A DNA stretch of 64,000 nt, taken from Myripristis murdjan (lineage: Eukaryota > Chordata > Actinopteri > Holocentriformes > Holocentridae). The notes under the pieces were generated by a model. That model was not told the DNA's origin and ran no database searches. It saw only the letters and a list, made by a program, of their open reading frames with translations. Below, piece after piece: positions 11,332 through 23,900 of this stretch (positions are counted from its first letter, which is position 1; every line of letters begins with the position of its first letter). The position numbers were made by a program, and so were the translations under genes. The stretch lies in assembly GCF_902150065.1 (NCBI RefSeq), contig NC_043987.1:27417987-27481986 (forward strand), written 5' to 3'.

Positions 11332-14077
11332 TTAGTTCATGGAAGAATCTTAGCTGATGGAGAAATTCCTTGAAAGTCGTGGAATTTGACATCAGCATCA
11401 TGACGGGAAGCGTTATCCGCCACGTACTTTCTCCCGCCCGCGACTTCATTCTTTTGCCATTTTTGGGAACTCATATGAACCTTTGCTTCCTTGCTCTGTC
11501 ATCCTGCCACAGATCTGTGTATTTATAATCATGAGTCAGAGTCGGAGAGGAGAGGAGAGATCACAGATTTACATCAACACGGCTTTGGAGACGGAACGTT
11601 CCCAAACCCCTGTGTCAACATTGCCCATCCTCTTCCTCATGTCAGTCAACCAGCCTGGCTGTTTTTAGTCCACTTGTCCAGCTGTGAGGTGTATCCTCTT
11701 ATTTTCGGAGGCTCGGTGTTGAGCTTCAACACTTTGATGCCCTCTGCCCCTCTCTATCACCAGCTTGGTATTTCTCAGAATGAGCAAGCCGCCTCACAAA
11801 CACGTCGTCCTGCTCTCTAACCTTTCCTCCGCCGTCGCAACCGCCGCGGCCTCTTCTTGCCATGTTGCTTGACAAAGTGAAGGATAAGGTGATAAGAACA
11901 GCTGAGGGAAAGAGGAGAGTTGGGATGGAGCAAGCAGATGAGCGACAGTCATTTGTTTGTAAAGAGATCTGTCTCTGTGTCAGGCCGGGGGGGCAGAGGT
12001 TGGACCGAGAGGGAGGCTGCTGGTCAGTCCTTGTGTTTCCAACGGGGAGCAGGACGCCATGTGACTGATCATGTTTTCAAGCATTGCACATCAGCCAATA
12101 CTTAAGTAAATTCTTCCAACACCACTTGCTCCAGAGCAAACACACCTCAGCTATCCTAAAACATATCTTTATGATGAAATAGCGTTTTTATTTTCACCAA
12201 AATCCGGCGGTAATCAGCGACCTATCAGCACGAGGCATGACAAATGTCCATGTACCAGGAAAGGAAGGGACACCGACACCGAGAAACATGATTGTTGTGA
12301 TCTTTAGGAATGGAGGAGTACGTGTTTGCAGCTAAGTGGAAGAAACACAAACATGTGTGGCTTCCGACATGTGCGGAGCGAAGCAGATTAGAAAATGAGC
12401 CCCACAGCATTTAAAAATAAGCACTCATCAGTGTCTTGTGCTCAAAGTGGTGAAATTCACTGGAGTTAGTGTTACTTGGTGAACTTTTAATAAGCTGGGG
12501 ACCGTGCTGCGGCTCCCTACAAGGCAGGGCTGTCACACTCACATCAGCTCGTTCATTCAGACGAGACCTCGCAAGGCCCGCATTATTATTTTTGTCAATA
12601 TGACCCCAGTCGACATACAGATATTTTATCTGATTCTGATCCAATCATTTTGTAGCCTCCAGAGGAAAATGACTGCCCTTTCCTCCTTCTTTTTTTTTTT
12701 TTTTGATAGCATGTTTGTTAAACTAACGTAATTCAGCACCGGTCCACGCAGCAGCTAGCCTGCTGGATATTCCTAGACTTCCAGCCAGTTTTACTGGCTT
12801 ACCAGGGGCCGTATCTTTCACATCTCTGCTTTAAGATGTTGCATCACACAACCCAACCACTTATGGAGGCCCATTCCCACTCCATGAAAAAATAAAAATG
12901 AGTAAATTGCTATTGTTTTCTCACAAAAGTGATTTAAAAAAAACAAACAAAAAAAACAATTATCTATTTCATAGTCTTGACATGTGCTCTACCAATGTTG
13001 TGTAAGTTCACACTTCTCAAGAATTTGCTCAGAATTCACTTCACACAGATGAAAATGAATTAATTCACATTCATAGTTCACAGCTCTGAATTTTTAACTA
13101 TAAATCCACAGTCCTAAAAATGAACTAGTTTTACAATCATTTTTTTGTTTGTTTGTTTGTTTGTTTGTTTGTTTTTTTTAAAGCTGTTCTTTTTCAGCAG
13201 GACCTCCTCCATCCACCTCCAGAACTAAATAAATTACTATATACCACTAAAGTGAAAATCACAGATTGTTTTTAAAAGCCAAGAAAAAACAATGTGAGTG
13301 TAGGTTTTACCACCAAACAATGTCTCATATAGCAGGACATCTCAAACAGGCGCAGAGGCCAAGGAGTGTGTGAGCAACTCTTGTGAAAGTTAACAACGCT
13401 CATGTTCACGTTCATTAGTTGCAAACAGAAACGCTCACGGTTCACCAAAAACATGATCACATTCATTTAGCGCATCAAACCACCTGGGCGCCCCACAATT
13501 TAGCCATTTATTATTTTTTCCTCTGGCAGGAATGAGCCTCCACGGCTTTTTGCCACACAGAGGTCCTGATACTCGCCGTGTTTTTCCAAATTAAGACCAC
13601 GTTTGCCATTCTTTACACTATTTGTCACTGTGAGAAACTCTGAAAGCTTTTCCTCCATGTGCTGGGAGCAGCTACGGAGCGTCCATCAGTGTAACAACCC
13701 ATGATGCTTCGTGTGTTTGGCTAAACACACAAAAATGATCAAAATTGGAAAATCAAATATGACCAGACCTACATTAGTGTTGGCTCTTGCTCATTAAATA
13801 TCAGTTTTTGACAACATCAGCCTGTCAATCACACCACCACTAAGCCCTCGGGTGTCTGTGCGAGTTGCAGCAGGACCCCACCGGAGCAATGTCAGGCCAC
13901 TTTTAGGAAGCTCGTCGTAAGATCTCCATCCTGAGGTATTTTGGCATAAAACAACTTTCAGCCCACAGAAAACGGTGGAAGTTGGGGAAAAAACTCCACA
14001 AAACCTTATCCCGTTGGTTAAAATGGCTGCACTGTGTTTCTCCCGAGGTTGTGAACCAGGAGTGAGTCTTAATAATA

Positions 14078-14133
14078 GTCAAAACTTCAGCAGGAAGAAA
14101 AGTTTACAGTGTTGTTTCTGCTGAAGTTTTGAC
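14078..14133. repeat. Perfect 16-bp inverted repeat (hairpin)
   Basis: GTCAAAACTTCAGCAG at 14078-14093 is followed after 24 nt by its exact complement CTGCTGAAGTTTTGAC at 14118-14133. The structure is a single 16-bp stem with a loop, isolated in intergenic DNA. It could be a decayed fold-back element, a transcription-linked hairpin or chance. No target duplication was seen. Confidence 0.7.
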
Positions 14134-14524
14134 GTGTGTATGATGTTTGGAAGTGAATCATGGATCGCTCATTATAGAGCCACCCACCTGAATGTTCCCT
14201 CCCTCTCTCTTTTCTCCCTGTAGAAAAAAATGCAGGCTGAAAACCAGTGGGAGACGCAAGGGGATTATGGGTGTATTTTTGAAATATAACGTGGAGCGTT
14301 TGTCACTGTGTCTATTTGGCCTGACAAAGATCCCCAGAGGATCGAAACATTGTTTATTCGTCAGTGAAGGCGCTCACTCTTGTACATGAATTTACGTCTC
14401 ATGTCTGTCCTACATTTATGAAGCGGCAAAACCATGCACTTCCACCAAGAGAATGAAGTTTATTCGGGATGCAAGTTGTGTTGTTGCTCTCACAGTAAAT
14501 AAATCATCCATCAACACACAATGC

Positions 14525-14561
<37 letters not shown>

Positions 14562-14849
14562 ACCATGTATATAACTGGAAACACTGAGCAAATTAAAGCA
14601 GCAGGCGTTCATGCGTCGGTCCAGTCCGTGAGACGGTGCCTGCTTGGTTTCAGCGGGAATGTCAGCTCAGCTCGGCTCCAGGCGGCTGTGCGGGCGAAGT
14701 TTGCCTCAAGTGCTTTCCGTCAGCTGCTCTGTCAGGAAAAGAGGTTAAGGTTCGAGTTGGGATTAGGGATGGGCTTTCTGACAGGAAAAAGCTTGGGGCA
14801 AACTTCCCCCTTGTGCACTCCAAGCCACGCAACCAATGCACTGGGTGGG

Positions 14850-14972
14850 TGAAGCTCCCTCAGTCACTCCTTCATTTGCGCGTCTTCTTTCTGCATCGTT
14901 CATCGTTTATCGAATTTCCCACTTTTGGGATCGATAAACTATTTCTGATTCTGATTCTGATTCTGACAGACA
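14850..14972 (+). repeat. Non-LTR retrotransposon 3' end with TTCTGA tail
   Basis: GAATTTCCCACTTTTGGGAT then CGATAAACTATTTCTGATTCTGATTCTGATTCTGA is the familiar fish LINE 3' end (TTTCCCxxxTGGGATCAATAAA plus tandem hexamer). Only the 3' end is seen. A related end lies reversed at 34660-34715. Confidence 0.6.
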
Positions 14973-17778
14973 GGGAGCGCCCCGTGTTAAAATGTCTTAG
15001 AAGGTTCTTGAACATTAAGCGTCTCTGGCACACTGGCCGAACAGATCCCACCAGCCACAGCGCACCAGACAGACGCTTGTGTTTGTCTGTGTCCGTTGGC
15101 ATTTGCATGCCAGTGGTTGCCCATAAATCTCCCAGCTCTGTGTCGCTGGGAGACCACCAGTGTCACGGTGACACTGTGTGCCAGGCAGAGACCCCCCGCC
15201 TTATGACACCTCGTGATTTAGGAGTAGCTAAAAGGTTTATGTTGCACTAAAGTTGTGGGGCCCCAGTTGACTTTGGCCCGCCGTTTTCACACTGTAAATC
15301 TCTGCTCTCTGGCCACGCCGGGTTTATCAAACAAGCTCAGTCATGATCTATAACCAGGCAAAATCTACGTGCTCATAGCAGTTACCTTATCTTCTACACG
15401 GTCACATGATAGACGCTCGAAGTGACCCAAGTTACTCCCCGGCTTCAGCGGAAAGAAATCACGTCAAGTTATTAATAATACTTCATTCATCAGCGCAAAA
15501 ACAGCCCCTTCGTTTACTCTGAGATAAACACAGCACGCGGTGTGAGCGCCAGACTCACATGGACACAAACACCCAGGGAAAAGGGAGAGGAATGAAGCAC
15601 CTGGCGTGTCAATCAGAGCCGAGTCAGGAAAAACTTCTGAAGGAAAAACGTCCCGCTCCTTGAAAAGCATCTCATCAGGCCTTCACTGATTACGGCCTCA
15701 CACTTACTGTACCCCCATCATGCTACACATTTCCCCATAGCACTATCAAGTTAGCATGTAATCGTGTACTGTAATAGCCTATTAGACGTCTAGACTCAAC
15801 GGTAGTGTATATTATATTGCATAGCGATCATGGGTCATATAATGTTGTGCATTCTCAATACACCCAAAGGTCGTGGCACAATATAACTTCAGCCAAGCCA
15901 CTGACAGCATTAAGCTGAAGGTGTTAAATTTATTTGCATGTCACACCCCCGAACGTATCTGGTGTTAGAGGGGCCGGCGCTAAGCGGGTAGTTACACTTC
16001 ATCAAAATTCCTCCTCCAATAGCCCGCGTGCTCCAGTGGACCTCTTTCGTGTCACGGGCAATTATTTTCTATTAAGTCGTATCAATTAAAACTTGTCTGA
16101 GCGGGAAGCCCTGCAGCTTCACGGCCTGCTCGGGGAGGGTGAAGACACTCGGGCAGAATGGGCTCGACTTGACTTTTAGACGGGGATGCCGCTGAATTTA
16201 CTCCTCTGCATTTCATTACACTTCATTTTCACTGTCCGTTTTAGGCAACGGGGAGGAAGCGCCCGTCCCGCCTTTTAATCTGCAGTGTCAACAAGATGCA
16301 CGGCCCGCAGCTCATTCATTTCAAAACCTCTCCAATCCGTCGCTGGATTCGTCGGTGCAAATGCACGCTGCGCTGCCGAGCTTTGGTCAAACCCACAAGA
16401 CCTTATTTTAAATTCTAGTGGCGATCCCAAGGTTTCCAAAGATCCTAAATACACATGAACCGCAGGGAATTGTGTATAAAATGATGCACAAGACATCTAG
16501 ACGTTTTCGATTTGATAAGCTATTTCTAACTTGGCAGTTTGATTTTTTTAGGCAGTCGTGCCGCACAAAAACGTCCCTCGTGCTGTTTTTTTTTTTTTGC
16601 TCATGTGGATGTGGTTTTGTAAACTAAATGGTAAAAATGTGTAAATATGATCCCATATTGAAATAAATTGAAGAAGAAATGGCAAAATATAAAAGAAGAA
16701 ATAAACATAAATAGTTAATCCATTGGAATGAATTTTTAAATGTGGTCAAGCGCTTAATTTCCTACCAGCAAAAATCATTACCATTTAGTATCAGGGTTTA
16801 TTTAGACCAGTGCATCTGGGAAAAAGTCAGAATGTAAAAGTAGAAAGTACCAGTGGAGTCATGAAAAGTAACATTACCACAAATTGGTTTGACCAGGTGT
16901 TTACAAGCTGTGATTTTCCAGCCTCTAACTGCACCGGCAAATCACCCCACTTCGCCCAAGCTCTTTGCCAAAAGGCACTTTAGGCAGCCTCTGATGGATG
17001 AGACGTGGCATCGATGACAACTTGCAGTCATAATCTGGCAGCCGCTTTCTGAATTCTGTACAATCCTGCCTCCCTGAACCAAAGCAAGCGCCATCAGAGC
17101 TTGCATCAGCATCCGTGCTCATCATTAAGAGCTTTAAAAAAAAAAAAAAAAAAAAATCATTGGTTTTTACTTCAAATGTCAAAGTTCAAGAGCAAGATTG
17201 TGAGTTTCTGTTGCTACGGCGACAAAACAAAGTGCCGCGAATTCTCTCTCGGCGTTGGGCAGGAACTATTTCCGAGATGCGGGCGCCACCTTTGACCCCC
17301 CGCTCGGCTGCAGAATCCCGGTATCATTTGTAGATTAAGTTTGGTAAATTTGTTTGTGCCCTTTCGTATGAATGTGCACGCGCGGGTTTGGGCCATGTAA
17401 CTCCCCCACACACATGCTCGGTCCATGTGTATGTAAATGAGTTTGCATACTCAGGATAGCCTATATTGGGTATTTGGTTGTGTCCATCTCTCCGATCCCT
17501 AGAAAAAGATCATTCCCAGTCACAGGAGTTTCGGATGTCAGGACAGTCCCCTCGGGTCATGATTACATCCAACCCAAACTTATGCTATCCCCTCCTACTG
17601 GACCAGCAACCTCCCACCCCCAACACACACACACACACATACACACATAATCACGCACACACACACCCCTCCCCATTCTTTTGAGAGTCAATAAGAGTGA
17701 TCCTCCAGAGACCTTCAGTGTCACAAACGAAGACCTGAGGGTTTTGATTCGACCAGCGCTGGGAGCACCAAGGGAGTC

Positions 17779-17884
17779 ATGCCTGTGGCTAAGAAAGCAG
17801 GTAAGACACCATCATCTCCTGACCATCTATGGGAACCTCCACGGGACATTTTCCACCGAAACCACTTTGCAGTTTTGCTGGTTC

Positions 17885-17922
<38 letters not shown>

Positions 17923-20900
17923 CGGCGGGCACACAAAAAAGCTTTCGATTCTGGTGCTGACACGTGGAGAAAATTTCGAAAAGCCTTCGATCTTCTGTTG
18001 AAATCGTTCCGCATTGTTTATGCTGTCAAAGTGCAGGATAGCTCAGTGTGTCTTTGAATGCAACGTGTCATACTTGCCTAATCCCATGTGGCTTTTACAT
18101 GCACGGTTCAGCTCCTTGTTTCAGTCATGCTGCTTCTTTTCACCACAGCTTCTGTTGTTTTTTTTATTTAAATGCTTTTGCAAAAAAAAAAATCCACATC
18201 AAGGAATTCCCGTCTTATTCACGCCTCGTGCCCAGGACAAGCTGATGTCCAAAGCAGCAGATTATTTAAAGGTTAGTGGGCCCTTTTGGTCCCTCCCTTA
18301 ACCCAGGACAACTGACCCGGTCGCCACCGCCCCCCCTCAACCTTTTAGCCCTGCCTACCCATGCTCATTCTTCCACATGTAAAAGCATCACTAGTTGCTC
18401 TCATTTGCTCCTTTCTCTTTGCGAAACTCAACGTGCATATTGCTCTTTGTTGGTGTCAATTACAGGGAACAAACACAGAGCGGCTACAAAGGCCAGAGCG
18501 GCCCGTTTCTAACAATCAGCTCTGCAATCCACTGCTCAGCGTGTGTCGCAGCTTATCTGCTGGCTCAGACGCAGGCAGATTCTAGATGTAACTGTAACCC
18601 AGTTTTTTGTCGCTCGTCGCTGTGTTTGATGACTAATTTATTACCTGTTTCTTATGTGACTTATTTGAAGCGGCGAGGCCACCTCATGCTTATCGTCCCT
18701 GTATGTCAGCTCAGCTGCAAACATAAGTTCTCACCTGTGACGCCGCCAGCTTTCTCCCGCTCATTAATCATCTCAACAAACTGCATGAAACCCGATCCGC
18801 TCTGTGCCACGATGTTTCTGCATTTGCACTCTCCCTCGCTCGGTGTCGCAGCCTCGTCTGCCGCCTCACAGCTCACATTTCCGTCCGCCTGTCACGCTTC
18901 TCTCTCCACGCAAAACGGCAGACACGTGTTGCCGCCATGCTTCTCGTCAGCTACCTTTTCTTTCTCCCATTACTGCAGGTAATCTATAGAGTCCCCTGTG
19001 TCTTTTCATGCTGCTTCTGGATATTTCCAGTCCTTGTTCAGTGTCAGCCACTCCATAACAGCTTCAATAACCCCGCTTCCCTCCCATTGCTAGTGTTGCT
19101 AATCCGTCCTCTGGCACCCATCGTAATGAAGTGTGAAATTCTGCACAGTAATTCAAGTCCCAAAATGTAAGAGCCCATCTCGGTTTTATTTATGACTGAT
19201 TCTGTCATTATGTAATAAAACACTGCGCTCCGGGCCTCTGGACTCTGATCGCTCCTGCGGGATCATAATTAGTGCCACTGCCGAGAACCATCAAAAGTTT
19301 ATTTAGTCACCACAGCAAGAGATTAAATTTGAATCAAATGTAGCAAGCCTAATGAGTTTATGTAATTAACTACTGTTGGTTGCATAGAAATAAATGGTGC
19401 ACAACTGAATATGGTATTTAATATGGAAGTTTTTTTTGTCACTTTTCATGTATCGGCCATTCATTTCACCTGAATTCTTCACACACCAGAACAGTTCCCC
19501 AAAAACCTACATCCATCGTCCTCGCCCGTGCTTTTCTCCCCCCCTTTTGTCCACATCCATTTCAAATGTGCACTCATCACCCACAGGGCTTCGAGCCAGG
19601 GGGTTTGACACTCAGCAGGGACCAGAGGCATGAGTCTGGCCGCCTCCGCCTCCGCCCATCTCCCTCCCTCCCTCCCTCTCTCCTTCTCATCTCACTATCA
19701 GTGGCCTCTCTGATCTCGCTGCCTCAGTGGGATGTTTTGAACCTGATCTGAAAGGCGAGGCGCGGGTGGACGCGGTCCACCTCCGAGCTCGGCCAAAACA
19801 AACATTCTTTGCCCTGGCATCGGGGAGGGGGTCCAGCGCTGACCTTTTGGCAATAATCAGCTGATCTGGCCGCTGCTACTGGACATTTGCACAGAAGGAG
19901 GAACCTGTTTTTTAAGGGCTCGTTGTTGAGTTATACATCTGTTCGGTGTTTAAACTGGACAAGTTGATATGAAGTGAAGTATTTATATTGACTCGACTTT
20001 GATATAAGGCGTGACTGAATACTGAGCTCTAAACTGTAAAAGGAAAAGAGAGAAATCCTCCCTGAAATTGTGAAAATTCTTTAGGAATGGAGCTGGATCA
20101 TCATCTAGAGCTATTTCAAGCTTTTTCATGTTCTGGAGCAACAAGCTGACTTCCAATAAGCTGTGGACCCCCACCTGAAGTGATTTGGCCCAATAGGAAC
20201 CCTTACATCAAGAGAAGTTTTTTCACAAGCATTTGAACTCAAGGGCCCCCACCTATGAGCTTTATCTAGCTTCCATGGGGACCCGTTCATCAATCATTTT
20301 CTAAATGATTTGTTTTCTAGATGTGTGTACTGTCACATTCCTGTATTTTGAGAATTTGTGAATAAACTCGAACTTGAACTTGAACTTGAAACCATGGTCC
20401 GGACCAGTGTTTTTCAAAGTGGGGTCTGGAGACTCCCTGGGGTCCCTGTGGGTCTCCCAGGGGGTCCTCAGCAAAACAAGGAATAGTTTAACAAGTTTCA
20501 CAATTCATTTAAATATATCCTTGTCTTTTTGCTGTTCATTTTCTTGTATTTTTTTAAAACTATTTCTGGCTAATTTTCAGGGTCATTTCTTTTAATTTAC
20601 TCATCGGCTTTTTCTCATTTTTTTTTTCCAAATATATCAAGTGAATTTGCTGGGGGAAGAAAGTGAAATGAGCAAATGAGCAAAAAAAAAAAAAAAAAAA
20701 AAATGTAAAAAAACGATTGCTATGAAACTGATATATTTAAACATCAGATTAGTGATGCTGGATCACAGTCAAATTTCTTGAGTTTAAATGCTTGTGAAAA
20801 AACTTTCCTAGTTCCTATTGGGCAAACCACTTCAAGCGGGGCTCCGTGGCTTATTGGAAGTCAACTTGAGGAACCAGAGCATGAAAACATTTGAAACCCC

Positions 20901-23900
20901 CTGCCTTGGATGATGATTCAGTTCTATTGCTAATAATTCTTCACTATCTCAAAGAAGATTTCACTCAATTTCCCTTTTAACTTTGTGTCAGCTTTCGGGT
21001 TCAGTTGATACAAAGTTGACACTAAGTTGAAGACAGTTCAAATAAAATGATACCATGTTTACGCTGATACAAATGTGATACTAAATATGATGATTAGACA
21101 GTCCAAAAAAAAAGTGATACCCAATATCGCTCACCTTGCTGATTTGACATTCAGGACCAGCTATACATACACAATTCCCCTGCCCAGAATGCCCCACATT
21201 CATGATACGATCCCTCACACCTTCATCCTGTCACTTCCACGTCTCTATTGCCGCAACGTCGGGCCATCCGTCTTTTTGAGTATCTGTTTATGAATCTGTG
21301 GATCTCCACGGGGCTTTGCTGCTGATCCTTGGGACTGTGGCTGGGCCTCTGCGGGGGCTTAACCTCCACAGAGAAGCCAGAGCGCTGTCAGACGTCACAG
21401 GCGGCCGTGCCCTCACACCAACTCACCCTTTCTGCCACTCTGACACCTCTCACCCCAAGGTGACTCGAGGCGCTCACTTCCCCAGAATCACAAAACCTCT
21501 CGAAAGATCTGAATTCGACTTTATTCGCCGTGGTGTAGCGTTTCTCTGAATGTGTGTCTTCTCATCTACTCTCATCCCGACTCAATAATTCCCCTTAATA
21601 TCTTGATGGATCCCGTATCGCTGCCAGTGCCATTCCGCAAATCCTTCCCACCCGGGTGTGACCCTGTCTCACCCGCTCCTATCCCTTTAAGGGAGAGTTC
21701 AGAGAGGAAGGGGAAGAAAGACGGATGAAGTGATCTGTCACCAGGCGCTTTCTGCTCCAAAAGTTTCCAATGAAGGTTTTCTGACCTTCACTTTATCCCT
21801 CTTTCTCCTGCCAGATCTCTCCACCCTCGTGCAATCTCTGCAATCTGTTATTCATCATTATGCATGTAACAGAATATGTATAGTTTCTACTGAAGTCACC
21901 CATTCGACTCTGCTGGACACAAGCGGGGCATGTAGGCAACATCCAAACTCCAGTCTGGCACTGTAATCGGATCCCAAAGCCTCAGTAGTGTCCAATTAAT
22001 AATCCTGCGTTCCCTCGTCAGTTAACTCATTTTCTAGTCTTAGTGGCTGTAAGTCAGGTAATACCTCTGTTCAACATAATGGCCCCCTGCAAAGCTGTAA
22101 TGTACTATATTTAGTGTTTTAATTACAAATGGCATACGGTAATTTGGGTTTTTAAGGCAGATGCGTGAATCTCTGCCTCAACTCATCAGCCACATTTAAG
22201 AGAATCCCGAGCCAAAACAATTCAAGGAAAGCAACACCCTCCGGCTTCCCTCATGCGCCCATTCAAATGTGAAGTTTGCAGATGTTTTAACAGGCTTAAC
22301 GTTTTCCTATCAGCTGTCACACCGTCGGCGTCTTCCACAGCTGTGAGCCGCGCAGGCAGGAGAGGTTATGTTTCCCCAGGCTCAGGCGGGGGCCAGGACA
22401 GCCTCGCCTGAGCTGACACTCCTCTCCTTACAGACGGGGGGCAGCGCCCATGATCAATGACCACCTGTCACGCGTAAGAGGGCCATTTATTAGTGTCACT
22501 GGCCGCCTGTGATCTCAGCCCGGACTGTAGAGACGAAGCGTTGAGATGATCTCAGACCTGTCCATCACCGACGGCTACCTATACTCATCAATCTACCGAA
22601 CCAGAAACTTTAACTCTGTCTCTTTCTCATACGCAAAAGAGTATCTTAATGTCAGGGAGAAGGGAACATGCTGTGCTGTATAGTTTGTTTCACCTCAGGA
22701 TGAAATGTTCCCGCTGTGACCGCACTGCAGGTCCTGAATTACTAACCAAACAAACCTCACAGACATTATATACCTTGAGATTAGGCATGACAGATGATGG
22801 ATGAATGGCTTTACTCTGACAGTCATCAAGGCCGGCTGCATGTTGCTGGTCCTTGAATGACACTGGTGCATTTACTGTAAAGAGATCACTAAACGCAGAG
22901 GCTCCAGTTGTTCGGCACCAAAATAAAATATAAGCAATTCAGTCACAGATAAAGTAAAACTTGTTTGTCTTCATGCCCGGTAATACCCTCATAATACAGC
23001 CATCACCATGCGTTATATCAGGGTGTGTGCAAATCCTTAAAAAGTTTTGAAATGTCTCAAATTCAATTTAGAAAATTTTAGGCCTTAAAAGTCATAAAAT
23101 AGTCTTAAATCTGAATTTATGATTTAATTTTCTTTTTTTTTCTTTTCTTTTTCTAATTTCTGATGTTACAACACCTTAAGCCTACTGCTTAACATAAAAC
23201 TTTCCTTATACTGATATGCTACACTTACCTCTTTACTCACTCACTTAAGTCACCTCACTTAAGCATCTGTAAGGAGAAATCCCACAAACAATATCCTTGA
23301 ACCTACCAGTTCCAAATTCTGTTAAAATAAATTGATTTTTTCCCCCCCATCAGCTTATAGACTCCTTTGCATCTAAGCTAAAGGAGTCAATAAGCAAACA
23401 TAGTACTACCTGAAACTGATCTCAGCACAAGACCAAATACATCATACTCACCTTTACACTTACTTGCAGTGATCATTTGAATAAGAAAATGATGGTTTGT
23501 GCAAAAAGATTAATCAAAAGTTCTGTTGAAAATGCCTTTAAGAGCATTATTATTCCCCATTATTATTAAATTGAACTGTCTGATACCTGTATATGGAGTC
23601 AGAGATGAGGGGAAGTCAAGGCTGTTGTGCCCTAATATGGTGGCTGTTGGCTGGCATGGAAACGGGCAAATCAACCTCAGGGAATGCCATAACTGTCTGA
23701 TAGGTGAGTAAGAGGGATGAGACCGGGGAGATGGTCATGTCTGTGAAAAATGTGGACCCGTAACCTGAGCGGCGACCCTCTCTGGGCCCCCGACGAGGGT
23801 GATGGCCATCCAGACTGACCACTATTAGATCCCAGTTTTCTCAGAATGGCCGGCAAAGGAGGAGGAAGAAAAAGCAGCAGGGGTTTCACAGCAGACCACC

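Larger units (their letters stand above)
11335..17778. other. Intergenic region between emc10 and the PRY-SPRY gene
   Basis: No gene was recognised in about 6.4 kb. It holds poly(T) runs (about 12689 and 14527-14560), a TTTG repeat (about 13145-13172) and TTCAC-rich, repeat-like DNA (13000-13480). There is also a short perfect hairpin (14078-14133), a LINE tail (14850-14972) and a CA repeat (17622-17667). Open frames here, including one of about 200 codons at 14636-15250, have no domain and run through repeat DNA. Regulatory elements conserved among fish could be present but cannot be judged from one sequence. Confidence 0.5.

Noticed and set aside
14321-14348. CTGACAA, then a GATCC/GGATC stem, then GAAAC: hammerhead-ribozyme-like layout
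   Set aside because: The core has A in place of the invariant G and an extra base before the stem; no matching stem I/III could be traced. It is probably part of a dispersed fish repeat.
14636-15250. Open frame of about 200 codons on the plus strand
   Set aside because: It runs through a LINE 3' tail with TTCTGA repeats (giving Leu-Ile repeats) and has no domain, splice context or family resemblance.
17681-18001. A 106-codon plus-strand frame overlapping exon 1 of the PRY-SPRY gene
   Set aside because: It is in a different frame from the phase that joins to exon 2 and ends in poly-Lys from a poly(A) run; no similarity recognised.
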